NCBI GenBank assembly: GCA_031835245.1
Contig: JAVKOQ010000244.1
Coordinates: 55,001 to 78,911 of the forward strand
Reading direction: 5' to 3'
Source of the DNA: Balamuthia mandrillaris
Lineage: Eukaryota; Discosea; Longamoebia; Balamuthiidae
Length of the DNA stretch: 23,911 nucleotides
The position numbers were made by a program, and so were the translations under genes. A model generated the notes under the pieces. That model searched no databases. It had not been told where the DNA came from and saw only the letters and a list, made by a program, of their open reading frames with translations. This document shows, in pieces, positions 8,460-18,029 of the stretch (position 1 is its first letter; each line of letters opens with the position of its first letter).

Positions 8460-10561
8460 GCCTCTTTTCAGAACAAATTCGGAAAACTTCCGATTTATCA
8501 GGTGTTCATGTCATAGATAAAGAGACCAAATGGATTATAACTGCTGCTGAAGAGGTAATCAGCAATGCCTCCAACATGCTGCTTCAAGGAATGGAAACAC
8601 AAGTATGCATTATGTCAACCTGTTTCGCTTCCATTCTTCTCTTAACCTCGTATTTTTCTAGAATCAAGCGCAAGTTGCCAATGCACTTCAAGTCTTTTAC
8701 AACCTTCGTATTTTGGATAAGAAGTTGGCGCTGACAGCTACCAACCTAACCACGAAAGTCTCTCAAACCATCAAAACAGTACTCGCTTCTCTTGAGCTCA
8801 CCAAAGAACGTACATATCTCTCTGTCATTCTCTATTTCTCTATTCAGCAAACACAATTTCAAATCTCTCATGTATCTCGTAATCTTTCCTCTTCTCTTTA
8901 AGAAATACAACGAGCAAGCAGTGGTCACACCAGAACCTCCTCTCTCGGAGCTATCAATGGTAGTAACAACCCTTCAGCACCAACTGCGAATACTTCAACG
9001 AATACTGTAACCGATGCTCCTTATTTGGGAGGATCGCAATGGCGAACCGAGCTTTGGACAAGATTGGAGCGAATGACAGATGTTTTTCATTCTTGCTGCA
9101 TTCAAATGTGGCACTTGCAGCGTGTGTTAGCCAAAATGAACGACCCGACTTCTCACACTGGGAGTTCTTTGCTGGACTTAATCGTTAAAGTCTCGCACTC
9201 TCTCTCTCTCTCTCTGTCTCTGTCTCTCTCTCTCTCTCTCTCCCCTTTCTTTTTCCCGTCTCGCTTCCTTTACTTTTTTCTCCTGTTTGTTTCTTTTCTC
9301 ATCAAATTCTTGATTGTAGAATGGTGCAGATGACTTGTTTACAACATTCTGGAAAACCACAACCCGGTTGCTAAAAGAACAACTAGAACATACAGCCAAT
9401 GGTACACCGCAATGATGTTCTCTTCATTCTTTCCAGATTTAACTTTTCATCATCTAACTTCGCTTCTTTCTCAAATAGCATCAACATTAGTAGAAAATGC
9501 TTTTGTGGGCGAGTACCCAAGGTTACTACGGTTATTCAACGATCTTCTTCGTCGGCTCAGCACTCACTACGAGATGGAACAACAACAGCTCCCTCACTCT
9601 CTTTCTTCCCTCAGGTTTCTCTCCGTATCCCTCTCCACCATGTCACCCCTTCGTTACTCATATTCCTTTCTCTTGCTCTTCCTATTCTTTCTCTTGACTT
9701 TTTTCTTCTCTTCTTTTTTCATTCTTTGCAGAGGAGGAGACTCAGATTCACGCCAGACAGCATATGAGCAACATCTGATTTCAGGTCTTGCTCGTTTCGA
9801 ACAAAAATATCTTTCTCTCTGCTTGGATCGTCTCTTCGACCCGATTAACATCTTCTTTGGCTCTTCGTCGGCTTCCTCTACATCTGGTGCTGCCATTCCT
9901 CGTTCTGCATCCGCCTCTCAACTCAGCAAAATGGGCAAAAGCACTTCTTCCAACAAATCCACTTCTTCCGCTTCTTCGTCAATTGTGCCGTCCAAAGAAG
10001 ACATTGTTCAGTTGGCCAAAACGATTTCTTCTGAGTTAGACGCTGCTAAAGCGGACTTGCGATTGAATGTTGCAGTAGCTAAAGTGATAGCTCAGGCTCT
10101 TCGACTGTTTGGAGCCAAATGTCAGAGTCTTGTGGTTTCCTCATCAGACGCTTTTCAGGTGCTATATCGTGCTTTTTCCTTTGTTTTTGCTCCTCCTCCT
10201 TTGTTTCACCTGCAACTCAAACGCTTCAAATGCAGGTAACAAATCCGTTTACAGCAGCACAAAAGCTGAACGCTAGAATATTCAACGCCTTGTACTATTT
10301 GCATGCTGCCATCGCGTTTCTGCTTCCCAATTTGGCATCTCCCGTAATCACCGAGTTAAAACACTCTCTTCAAGACATTGCAAGGTTCATACAGCTCTTC
10401 TTTCTCCTTTCTTCCTTTCTTTGCTTCTCATCAAACTGACTCTCAACTTCAGGACAGGGCAACAAATAGTAGAACCATTATTTAACAGGATGGAAATGCT
10501 GACAGAGATTACTATCATGCAAATGCACAAAGAAGACTATGGCAGGTTTGTTTCTTCTTCC

Positions 10562-10609
<48 letters not shown>

Positions 10610-11157
10610 TTTTTTTCTGGAAGAAACGTTATAATGTGTTTGTCACAAACAACAGAACGGAGCCAAACGAAACAGTGGAATCATCGCCCTACTTAGAACT
10701 GCTCACTCGTCAAGTCCAAAACTTTGAAGCTCAGCTCAGCAGCGAGTATATTTATGACTGTGCAGCCATTTCCGCTCGCAGAAGGGCACTCGTCAAACGC
10801 ATCTTTGTTCTCTTTGTTAGACACGCGGCTCTCTTGCGTCCTCTTTCGGATCAAGGAAAGTTAAAGTTGGCAGCAGAGATGGCCCAGTTGGAACTGGCGG
10901 TTGCTCCTCTTCTCAACTTTAACAGTAGGATGTCCAACAAAAGTAAAGAGGAAGAGAAGCAACAACAGAAGAGAAAAGAAGATGCTACAAGCAAAAAGAA
11001 AGGGGGTGAAGGGGGTTTGTTGGAAAAGCTGGAACAACTGCAGCAACCACAGAAAGGAAAGGCTATCAAGCTTAGTGACTTGGGGCAACCTTACAAGGAA
11101 TTACGGTTGGTTCTTTTGAAACTGCTTTTCCAACTAATTCGTCGCTCTCATCACTTC

Positions 11158-11189
<32 letters not shown>

Positions 11190-11858
11190 CAATACAGAGC
11201 TCTTCGACCTTTTCTCTTCCGTGAACCAGAGGCGATGCTAACCAGCCCAGAGCTGAGTTCATTGACCCTTCCAACTGTTCTGCATCATCTCTTTAGCAGA
11301 GCTCCATCTGAACTTCGTTCTCCACATGAGCACCAGGGATGGACTTTGGCCAAGTACAGCAAATGGCTAGATGAACGATTTGTTCTTTCCAAAGACGTTC
11401 CGGTACGGCTTCTCTCATCAGCAATGAAGGACGAAGGCAAAGACAGGAAAGAAGAAAGAGACGAAACAAAGAGAATGCAACCTCTGCAGCAACAACATAG
11501 AGGTGGAAAAGAGGCGGCCTCTTCTACTTTAGATATTAAGGTCGAACTAGAGCTTGAAAAGGCAAGAAAGCAAGGCGAAGAAGGTATGTGACTTTTGAAC
11601 TTCCTTCCACCTGAAAGGACTGTACTCGCAGTTTCTTCTTGCTTCTTCATTTCTTCATTGTCCATCTCCCTCCTTTCCCCTTTCTTTCCTCCATGTTCTA
11701 ATTCTTTTTCTTGCCACTCAAACAAAGATGTTTGGAAGCTCATCAAACAGAGTTTAGACACGTACGCTCACCAAGTCAACGCAAGAGGAGAGAAGAGCTT
11801 CGACCCCATCTACCCCATCATGCTTTCTCTTGGCTCTCATCTATTTGCCCGAAAATAA
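7449..11858 (+). CDS. COG5: Conserved oligomeric Golgi complex subunit 5
   Basis: Fourteen exons: 7449-7686, 7749-8016, 8158-8345, 8472-8602, 8662-8809, 8903-9189, 9320-9401, 9479-9614, 9732-10158, 10236-10384, 10453-10545, 10656-11105, 11198-11583, 11728-11858; 1,037 residues against about 840-860 in human. COG5 is in lobe B of the COG tether, which captures retrograde vesicles at the Golgi and keeps glycosylation enzymes in place. Conserved blocks match human COG5 along the whole length: YSQFLRADFDPIAYSSALL, RHEELFKQVSAVKQLEG, RIQAACDMLRRVGRFL, DLSGVHVI, VFYNLRILDKKL, RVLAKMNDPTSH, AFVGEYPRLLRLFNDLLRRL, LCLDRLFDPINIFF, ELDAAKADLRLNVAV, LFVRHAALLRPLSDQGKLKL and FDPIYPIMLSLG. The extra length is a Ser-rich N-terminus, a Ser-rich linker at about 527-575 and two Lys/Glu/Gln-rich insertions at about 806-852 and 940-990. 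The start at 7449 is the first in-frame ATG; its upstream neighbour diverges. Confidence 0.96.
8413..8458 (+). repeat. (CT)n microsatellite in COG5 intron 3
   Basis: Uninterrupted TC dinucleotides close to the 3' splice site (AG at 8470-8471), extending the polypyrimidine tract. Comparable (TC)n runs sit in COG5 introns at about 9198-9241 and 11160-11183. Confidence 0.9.
10564..10606 (+). repeat. (TG)n microsatellite in COG5 intron 11
   Basis: About 21 TG units followed by a T-run, between the donor at 10546 and the acceptor at 10655. It is the only sizeable TG array in the window; nearly all other intron repeats are CT on the sense strand. Confidence 0.93.
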
Positions 11859-11960
11859 CTTTCCTTGACTCCCTTTTTTTTTTCTTCTTCCTCTCTTCCA
11901 CCTTTAGAACAATACAGAAAAGAAAGAAAACTCTGAAAAAACGACAAAAAAGCAACACCC

Positions 11961-12698
11961 ATGGCAGAACCTGCGCAGCAGCAGTTTCAAACCGGAGCCC
12001 CCAATCGAGTGATAGTCGACGAGAGGTTCGGTCGTCGCTTCCTCTCCTCTTATACGCACCCGCTCATCGTGGCTCGCTGCGCCCCCTCCGAAGTGCTTCA
12101 CGGGACGGGCCTGGTGGCAACGGCACCCATTCCCAAGGGAACTGTTCTTTGGAGAAGTCCGCAAAACTACAATTTACATCAGCAAATTTGGACAAAAGAG
12201 GAAGTGGCGCAGCACCACAAGAAGGAAGAGTTTTGGCTAGACGAGGATGAAATAGCAAGCTGGAGCGAAGCAGACAAGGAACGTTTTCATGTGAACGCCT
12301 ACCAAGTAGCTCCTGAGAAGTGGAGCGGCCCTACTCCAGGCATCCGAAGAGAGGACATGGACATCTCCTTCTTCATGAACCACTCCTGCGATCCCAACTG
12401 CTGGTTCGAGGAAGGAACGGAGGGTGAGACGATGGTGGCCCTCAGGGACATCTCTGAGGGAGAGGAGGTGACGTATGACTACGGGACCAGCGACGTGCCG
12501 ACGGAGCTCTACCCTGAGCAAGGCGAGTGGGAGTGTCTCTGTGGCAGCAGCAGCAGAGAGCGGCCGTGCAGGGGGGTCATCTCGGATGCGGAGTGGAGGA
12601 ACCCGTGGTTCATAGAGAGGTACGATGGTCACTGCACTCCCTACGTGCAGTCCAAGATGGAGGAGCTCAAACAGCAGAACCAAGAGCATTCACTATAG
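11961..12698 (+). CDS. SET-domain lysine methyltransferase, single exon
   Basis: Intronless 245-residue protein starting at ATG 11961 (context ACCCATGG), 102 bases after the COG5 stop. The SET fold is shown by GTGLVATAPIPKGTVLW at about 48-64 (first SET strand), FFMNHSCDPN (S-adenosylmethionine and substrate site), VALRDISEGEEVTYDYGTSD (catalytic Tyr region), and a post-SET-like Cys cluster WECLCGSSSRERPCRGVI. The protein transfers methyl from S-adenosylmethionine to a lysine; the substrate cannot be told from sequence. There is no chromatin-reader domain, no signal peptide and no transmembrane segment. The compact single-domain form, C-x-C-G...C-R-G tail and absence of introns amid intron-rich genes resemble stand-alone SET proteins common in bacteria, so transfer is possible. 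The reading frame is complete. Confidence 0.88.
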   Translation: MAEPAQQQFQTGAPNRVIVDERFGRRFLSSYTHPLIVARCAPSEVLHGTGLVATAPIPKGTVLWRSPQNYNLHQQIWTKEEVAQHHKKEEFWLDEDEIASWSEADKERFHVNAYQVAPEKWSGPTPGIRREDMDISFFMNHSCDPNCWFEEGTEGETMVALRDISEGEEVTYDYGTSDVPTELYPEQGEWECLCGSSSRERPCRGVISDAEWRNPWFIERYDGHCTPYVQSKMEELKQQNQEHSL

Positions 12699-13067
12699 AC
12701 AAAGAACACATAATAAGCAACTGTTGTTTGAGCAGATGCCTGGACATTTTTATTCGGAGAGCAGGACATTGCGAAACGCATCAGCGCAATGGTGCAGCTG
12801 CTAACGTACAAATCATTCCTCCGAGGGTTGTTTCCGAGCACGGCAGAGTCTGTCCAACACCATTGGAAGCCAAATTAGCGCATTTTCCCGCCTGGAATTT
12901 CCATTTAAGGTCTTCAAGATTCGTAATTAGCAAAAAATGAAGATCAATTCACCCTAAAATGAATCACTAATGTCGTCATGAAAACAAATCCAATTTTAAT
13001 TTTTTTTCATAAAATTAAAATTCTGAAAAGAAAAAAAGAAAGGATTACATAACGACAACAACATAAC
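12699..13067. other. Spacer between SET gene and channel gene
   Basis: No gene recognised. 12699-12930 is mixed sequence that should hold the 3' UTR of the SET gene; 12940-13067 is AT-rich and upstream of the channel start codon. It includes the perfect inverted repeat at 12992-13022, listed separately. Confidence 0.5.
12992..13022. repeat. Perfect 12-base AT inverted repeat
   Basis: AATTTTAATTTT at 12992-13003 is the exact reverse complement of 13011-13022, with a 7-base loop. It lies 45 bases upstream of the channel ATG. Its AT composition lowers its significance. Confidence 0.75.
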
Positions 13068-15422
13068 ATGTCTTCTTCTTCTCCTGCACCGTCGGACGAG
13101 GAAGCTCCTTCTCCTCCGTTGCGTGGAGGCAACCTCCTCGACGGTGCGGACGGCAACGAGCAACACAAGCTCAAAAAAACCCACGTAACGTTTCAGTTGG
13201 GAGGAGGCGGGGCCTCCCGCTCTCCTTCTCCTTCGCGAGGCAACAACAACCACCGGCGGAGGAGTTTTGCTGGTGGAGCTGGAGAGGCCTCTGCCTCTGT
13301 CGCTTCCTCCTCCTCCGCTTCGCCGTTGACGACCTCCTCCTCCGCCGCCGCTTCTATAAACCCGCTGGATGACATCTTGGACAGCAGCGAGGGAGAGGGT
13401 GAACGAGAGGACGACGTGGAGGAGGAGGAAGAGGAGGAAGAAGAGGAGGAAGGGGAAGAAGAAGGGGGAGGAGCTGGGGCGGAGGGCAGGAAGAGGATGG
13501 CGCGAGAGAGGGAGATGTCCATCCATGAATTTGCGGAGGAGAGGGAGCGGAGGATGAGCAAAGCGGCCTGGTTGGGCGCTTCCTCCGCTCCTGATGAGAC
13601 GTTGAAGCGGGTCCTCCAGACAGACAGCAAAAAAGGTTGGTGCTTTGTGTTCTTTTTGTCCTTTGAGCGATGTTCTCTCTGCTCTCTTCTCTACTCTCCC
13701 TTCTCTGCTGTCTTTTATCTCGTTCTCTCTTGTCTCTTGCTCTCTTCTCTTCTTTGTCTTCTTCCTGTGATTTGTCATCCGCTTGTTCATGTTCTTCTTC
13801 ATTCTCCTTGCTCGTTCTCCTTCTCCTTCTCCTTCTCCTTCTCCTTCTCCTTCTCCTTCTCCTTCTCCTTCTCCTTCTCCTTCTCCTTCTCCTTCTCCTT
13901 CTCTTTCCTTCTCCTTCTCCTTCTCCTTCTCCTTCTCCTTCTCCTTCTCCTTCTCCTTCTCCTTCTCCTTCTCGTTTTTCTAGTTGTTATTCTCGTTCTT
14001 CTTCATTCTTCTTCTTCTTCTTCTCATGCTTGATATTGTTCCATAGCTCCATACAAGAAAAGGAACAAGTATAGAAGGCTATCTGGCACGCTGGCGCATG
14101 TGAACAAATACATTTTATCAGCGTGGAACCTTATCAAATGGCGCTGTCCGTACATTACTTTCTTTCCGTTCATCCCTCTTTGTGCCTGTATTCTGTTTTT
14201 CATTGCTTTGGGTTAGCATTTATCCCTTTCCTTTCCTTTCCTCTCCTCTCTTCTCCTCTCTCTCTCTCTCTCTCTGTCTTCATAAAGACTCGCTAACCTG
14301 TTCTTGAACCAGCTATTCTCTTCCTATTGGCCGAACCATCTGCTGAGTTTTGGAATGTGGAGGTTCTCATATATTCTTCTCTCTTCTCTCTTCTCTTCTC
14401 TTTTCTCTCTTCTCTCTTCTCTCTTCTCTCTTCTCTCTTCTCTCTTCTCTCTTCTCTCTTCTCTCTTCTCTCTTCTCTCTTCTCTCTTCTCTCTTCTCTT
14501 CTCTTCTCTCTTCTCTCTTCTCTCTTCTCTCTTCTCTTTCTCTCTCTTCTCTCTTTCTCTTCTCTTCTTTCTCTCTTCTCTCTTCTCTCTCTTCTCTTCT
14601 CTCTTCTCTCTTCTCTCTCTTCTCTTCTCTCTTCTCGCTTCTCTCGTCTCTCTTCTCCCGTGCTGCTTTCTGCCTTTCTCTCTTCTAGTTGCTCATCCTC
14701 TCTCTCTCACTTATAAATGACGCAGACATATTGGTGGTGCTTTTGGGTGGCCTATACGATAGCGTCTTTTGCTATAATACAATTCATAATGGAGCTTCTG
14801 AAGAAGCTGGTCAAGTTCTTAGTCGTCACCTTTGTGCCTTGGAGTCCTCTTTACACTTACATCAAAAGCGCTTTTTATCACATCGGTGGCCTCCTTTGGG
14901 GTTTGTCTGCTCTTTATCGTTCTCTTCTCTCTCGCTGACAAGCTCTTTTTTCAGCTGTGCTTCACTTGACCACAATGCAGGTGAAAGAGGGATTATTTAT
15001 TAACGGCGTTGCGGGTGATGGTCTTTATTGGGTTGAAAACACTATCACTTGCTTGCTCATCATCTTTACATGTAAGATTGTGTTGGTGCTTACCGTAAGG
15101 CATATCGTCTGTACGTTTTTCTTTCCGGTAGCTTTGTTCTTCTTCTGCTTCGTCTTTTAGCGTTGTTGTTTTTCTCTATTCTTGTATTGTATCTGTTCTT
15201 TGCATACCAATGCTTTTATATCACGAACAGCTAAACTGAACAGAGCACAATTCTGGGAAAGCATTCAAGAATACTTGTTCAAAGAGAAGGTTTTGTGCCA
15301 AATCATTTCGGAAAAGAAACGCATCAAGTTGATGGAGAAAGAGAGGGAGACTGTTGGGGTCAACTCCCCTCGTAAGCTCTCTTCTTCCGGGTGTGTAGTT
15401 GCTTCCTTCTTTCTTGTTGTTT

Positions 15423-15453
<31 letters not shown>

Positions 15454-15812
15454 GTCTGTCTGTCTAACACTATTGGTTTGCTGTTAAACAGAGTGAATCA
15501 TACTCAGTTTGCAAAGGCGTGGAACTACGTGATGAAAGCCAGTCACACACACAGGAAACAAACGGAGGAGCTTCAAGTCTCTCTCGGTCTTTCTAAGTTT
15601 GTTTCTTCCTCTCTCTCCTCTCCCTCATGCTTCTATTACAAAACATTTGAATGTTATAACTGAATGACATATCAACGTTTCATATAAAGGCATCTGGCAG
15701 ACACAATTCCAAAAGAACAAGTCGGAATGATATCAAATGCCATCTTTGACGGTCTTGACCACAACAAAAAAGGTTTTCCTCTCTTGTCTTTTGCTGTTGT
15801 CATCATCCCTTC

Positions 15813-15861
<49 letters not shown>

Positions 15862-17939
15862 ATTTTTTTTTTTTAATTTTTTCTATCACCACTCTCTCTT
15901 ATTACTCGTAAACACAAGGTTACTTTGAGCTGAAAGATGTGGAGATATTGTATGGACCAACAGCAAAAGCCGAACGCGTCTATAAAATATTTGATAAGGT
16001 ATATATTTTTATATTTTTACTTTATCTTCTCTTCGCGTCTTACATTCATGCATTCTTTGTAGGCAAATACAGGAAAGGTGGATCGCGATGAGGCTAGATC
16101 TGCCATCAAGCTGGTGCTCGATGAGAGAACACAACTTTTCAAGACGGTGCGTGACAGAGAGAACATTGAGAAAGTGCTGAACAGAGTACTGAGCACCGTC
16201 TTTTGGGTCATCATGTTCGTCACCATTCTTCTCGTCTTTGGCATTTCGTTTGAGAGTTTGTTGATTCCGTTTGGCACGGTACCTTCTCTCTTCGCCTCTG
16301 CCTCTCCTCCCGCATCTCTTCTTTTATTCGTTGTCCTTTTTTTTTTTGTTTCCTCTCCGTTCCTCCTTCCTCTCTTTCAACAACAAAAATAGGTCTTTTT
16401 GGGATTATCTTTCGTCTTTGGAAACTCTCTTAAGAACGTTTGGGAGTCCATTATCGTTATTTTCATCAATCGGCCATTCGAGGCTGGAGATAGGATCAAC
16501 ATCGGCCACACGCATGACCTCATCATCCAACACGTTTGGCTATTAACCACTGAAGCTTATTCTCCAGGTTGCTTTCTTTTTCTTTTTTTTTTTTGTTTTG
16601 CTCTTTGTCTTGTTCTTTTGCTTGCTCTTTGCTTTTGCAACAAAAAGCCAAAAAAGCTAACCAACATTCTTCACAACAAACAAAAAGATGGAAGACAATT
16701 TTTGATACCAAACGAAACGCTCTTTAACAGAGAAATAACGCAAATGAAACGCAGCAAGAACATAAGTATATCCCTCAGTTTTGCTGTTGACTTTCGGACC
16801 CCAAAGTCGGCCATCGAAGCCTTCAGAAAAGACATCGAGGAGTGGCTCAAGAAAGATGAAGTTTGTTCTTCTCTCGCTTTTTTATTAGACTGTTCTGTTG
16901 ACCTCTTCTGCTCTCCTCTTCTTTTACGCACAACAAGGCGCCATGGGACTTGGATAACTGGCGTGCATGGGTGGGCGATGTGGTCGACCTCAACAAAATG
17001 AACATCAACCTATGGGTCCCGCTCTTAGGCATCAACTGGCAAAGCCCAGGTCTCTATATAGTCCCGAGGCACAGCCTTTGGCTCGCCATTCAAGACATTT
17101 GCATTTGTCACAACATTCGGTTCTATGCCCCCGTTCAACGCGTTCAGCTCATGAAAGACAGCGTCCTTCAAGTTGGGGGCTCTCATCTGGATTGGACAGG
17201 GAGTGGGCAGGAAGGAGCCAGAATGGAGGAGATCACAGGGGCGACCGTTATAGACGCAAACGGCACCAAGAGACTGATAACAAAGGCCCATGACAACGAA
17301 CTTATAGGAGAGAAGGACAGAGAGGACACGACGGAGCGATCGCGGTTGTGGAGAGAGAAGGAGAAGGATGATGGCGCTCTATCGGAGGTGGAGGGGTGGA
17401 TGTCGGCAGAGGAAGAGTCCGAGAACTTGGACAGAGGAGAAGTCGTTTTAGTGGAGAACGAAGAAGACGAAACAGATGACTCTTCGGAGGATGAATATCA
17501 ACAAAGAAGAGACGGAAAACCGTACAGGAGAAGGAACGCAAGGAGAGCAAAGAAGAAAGAGAAGAAAGTAAAACGTAAAGCGGGAAGCACATCAGACTTG
17601 TACTCTTCGTCTTCTGCCCCTTCCACTGCGCTACGGAAGCGGTTAACACTCTCGGGAGCTTCGGAGAGCTTACAATCTTTACTCACTCCGGGCCGTAAGC
17701 AGCCACCGAGACACACTTCATCCGCTGATGGCCAGCTGCAGCGCAGTAGCTCAAAGGTGGAGGGACGATTCGAGTTTGGAAGAGGCAACTCCTCATTTTC
17801 TGGGCTCAAACGCGAAGAAGAAGGCACTTCTTACGAAGACGGTGAGCACCATCATGAAGAGACGAATGATGAAGAAGAGGAGGAAGAGCACGAAAAAGTA
17901 AAAGAAAAGAAAGGTTCTCGTTTCTTCCGAAGAAAATAA
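13068..17939 (+). CDS. MscS-family mechanosensitive ion channel with paired EF-hands
   Basis: Thirteen exons: 13068-13635, 14047-14211, 14313-14362, 14726-14900, 14955-15110, 15231-15390, 15492-15596, 15690-15772, 15919-15998, 16063-16278, 16393-16567, 16688-16860, 16938-17939; 1,035 residues. The cytosolic N-terminus (1-190) is Ser-rich with a Glu run. Hydrophobic helices lie at about 221-251, 262-288 and 340-368, with a weaker candidate near 300-325. Two EF-hand loops follow: D483-D494 (DHNKKGYFELKD) and D513-E524 (DKANTGKVDRDE), the second lacking some ligands. The pore region runs from about 560: TVFWVIMFVTILLVFG, FVFGNSLKNVWESIIVIF, NRPFEAGDRI and FLIPNETLFNREI match the MscS beta-domain core as in plant MSL and fission-yeast Msy channels. 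The C-terminus (about 760-1035) is hydrophilic, acidic then Lys/Arg-rich. It likely releases ions on membrane tension, modulated by calcium. Which membrane is unknown. The exon 6/7 junction has an alternative. Confidence 0.92.
13814..13973 (+). repeat. (CTTCTC)n hexanucleotide array in channel intron 1
   Basis: About 26 copies of a six-base unit, interrupted once near 13903 (CTCTTTCC). It fills the middle of the 411-base first intron (13636-14046). It reads as Ser-Pro, Phe-Ser or Leu repeats in the three frames, none of which is a real protein. Confidence 0.93.
14375..14660 (+). repeat. (TTCTCTC)n heptanucleotide array in channel intron 3
   Basis: Period-seven pyrimidine repeat, regular at about 14405-14495 and increasingly imperfect after that, filling most of the 363-base intron 14363-14725. 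The strand is almost free of purines for about 280 bases. Confidence 0.92.
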
Positions 17940-18029
17940 GAAGAGAAGGAAAACCTGTTTGAAACTTTTCTTCTTTATTCTGCCCTATTAAAAGTTAGTG
18001 TACAAAAAACAAACCTCTTTTCCTTCTGG

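Noticed and set aside
9427-9478. Alternative upstream acceptor for COG5 exon 8 (AG before 9437)
   Set aside because: It would insert 14 in-frame residues; using AG at 9477-9478 gives exactly the human spacing up to EGEYP/VGEYP. It may be a minor isoform.
12641-12841. 66-residue minus-strand frame after the SET gene
   Set aside because: Cys/Ser-rich translation with no recognisable family; overlaps the SET coding end on the opposite strand.
12996-13802. Long minus-strand frame opposite channel exon 1
   Set aside because: It is the complement of a Ser- and Glu-rich exon whose plus-strand product splices into a recognised channel; the minus translation matches no family and crosses the intron.
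13783-13983. Ser-Pro and Phe-Ser repeat proteins
   Set aside because: Six-base intron repeat read in different frames; no start context or non-repeat coding sequence.
13814-14660. CRISPR-like repeats
   Set aside because: The arrays are contiguous simple tandem repeats without unique spacers, inside introns of a eukaryotic gene.
14304-14720. Leu/Ser/Phe repeat proteins in three frames
   Set aside because: All derive from the heptanucleotide pyrimidine array of channel intron 3.
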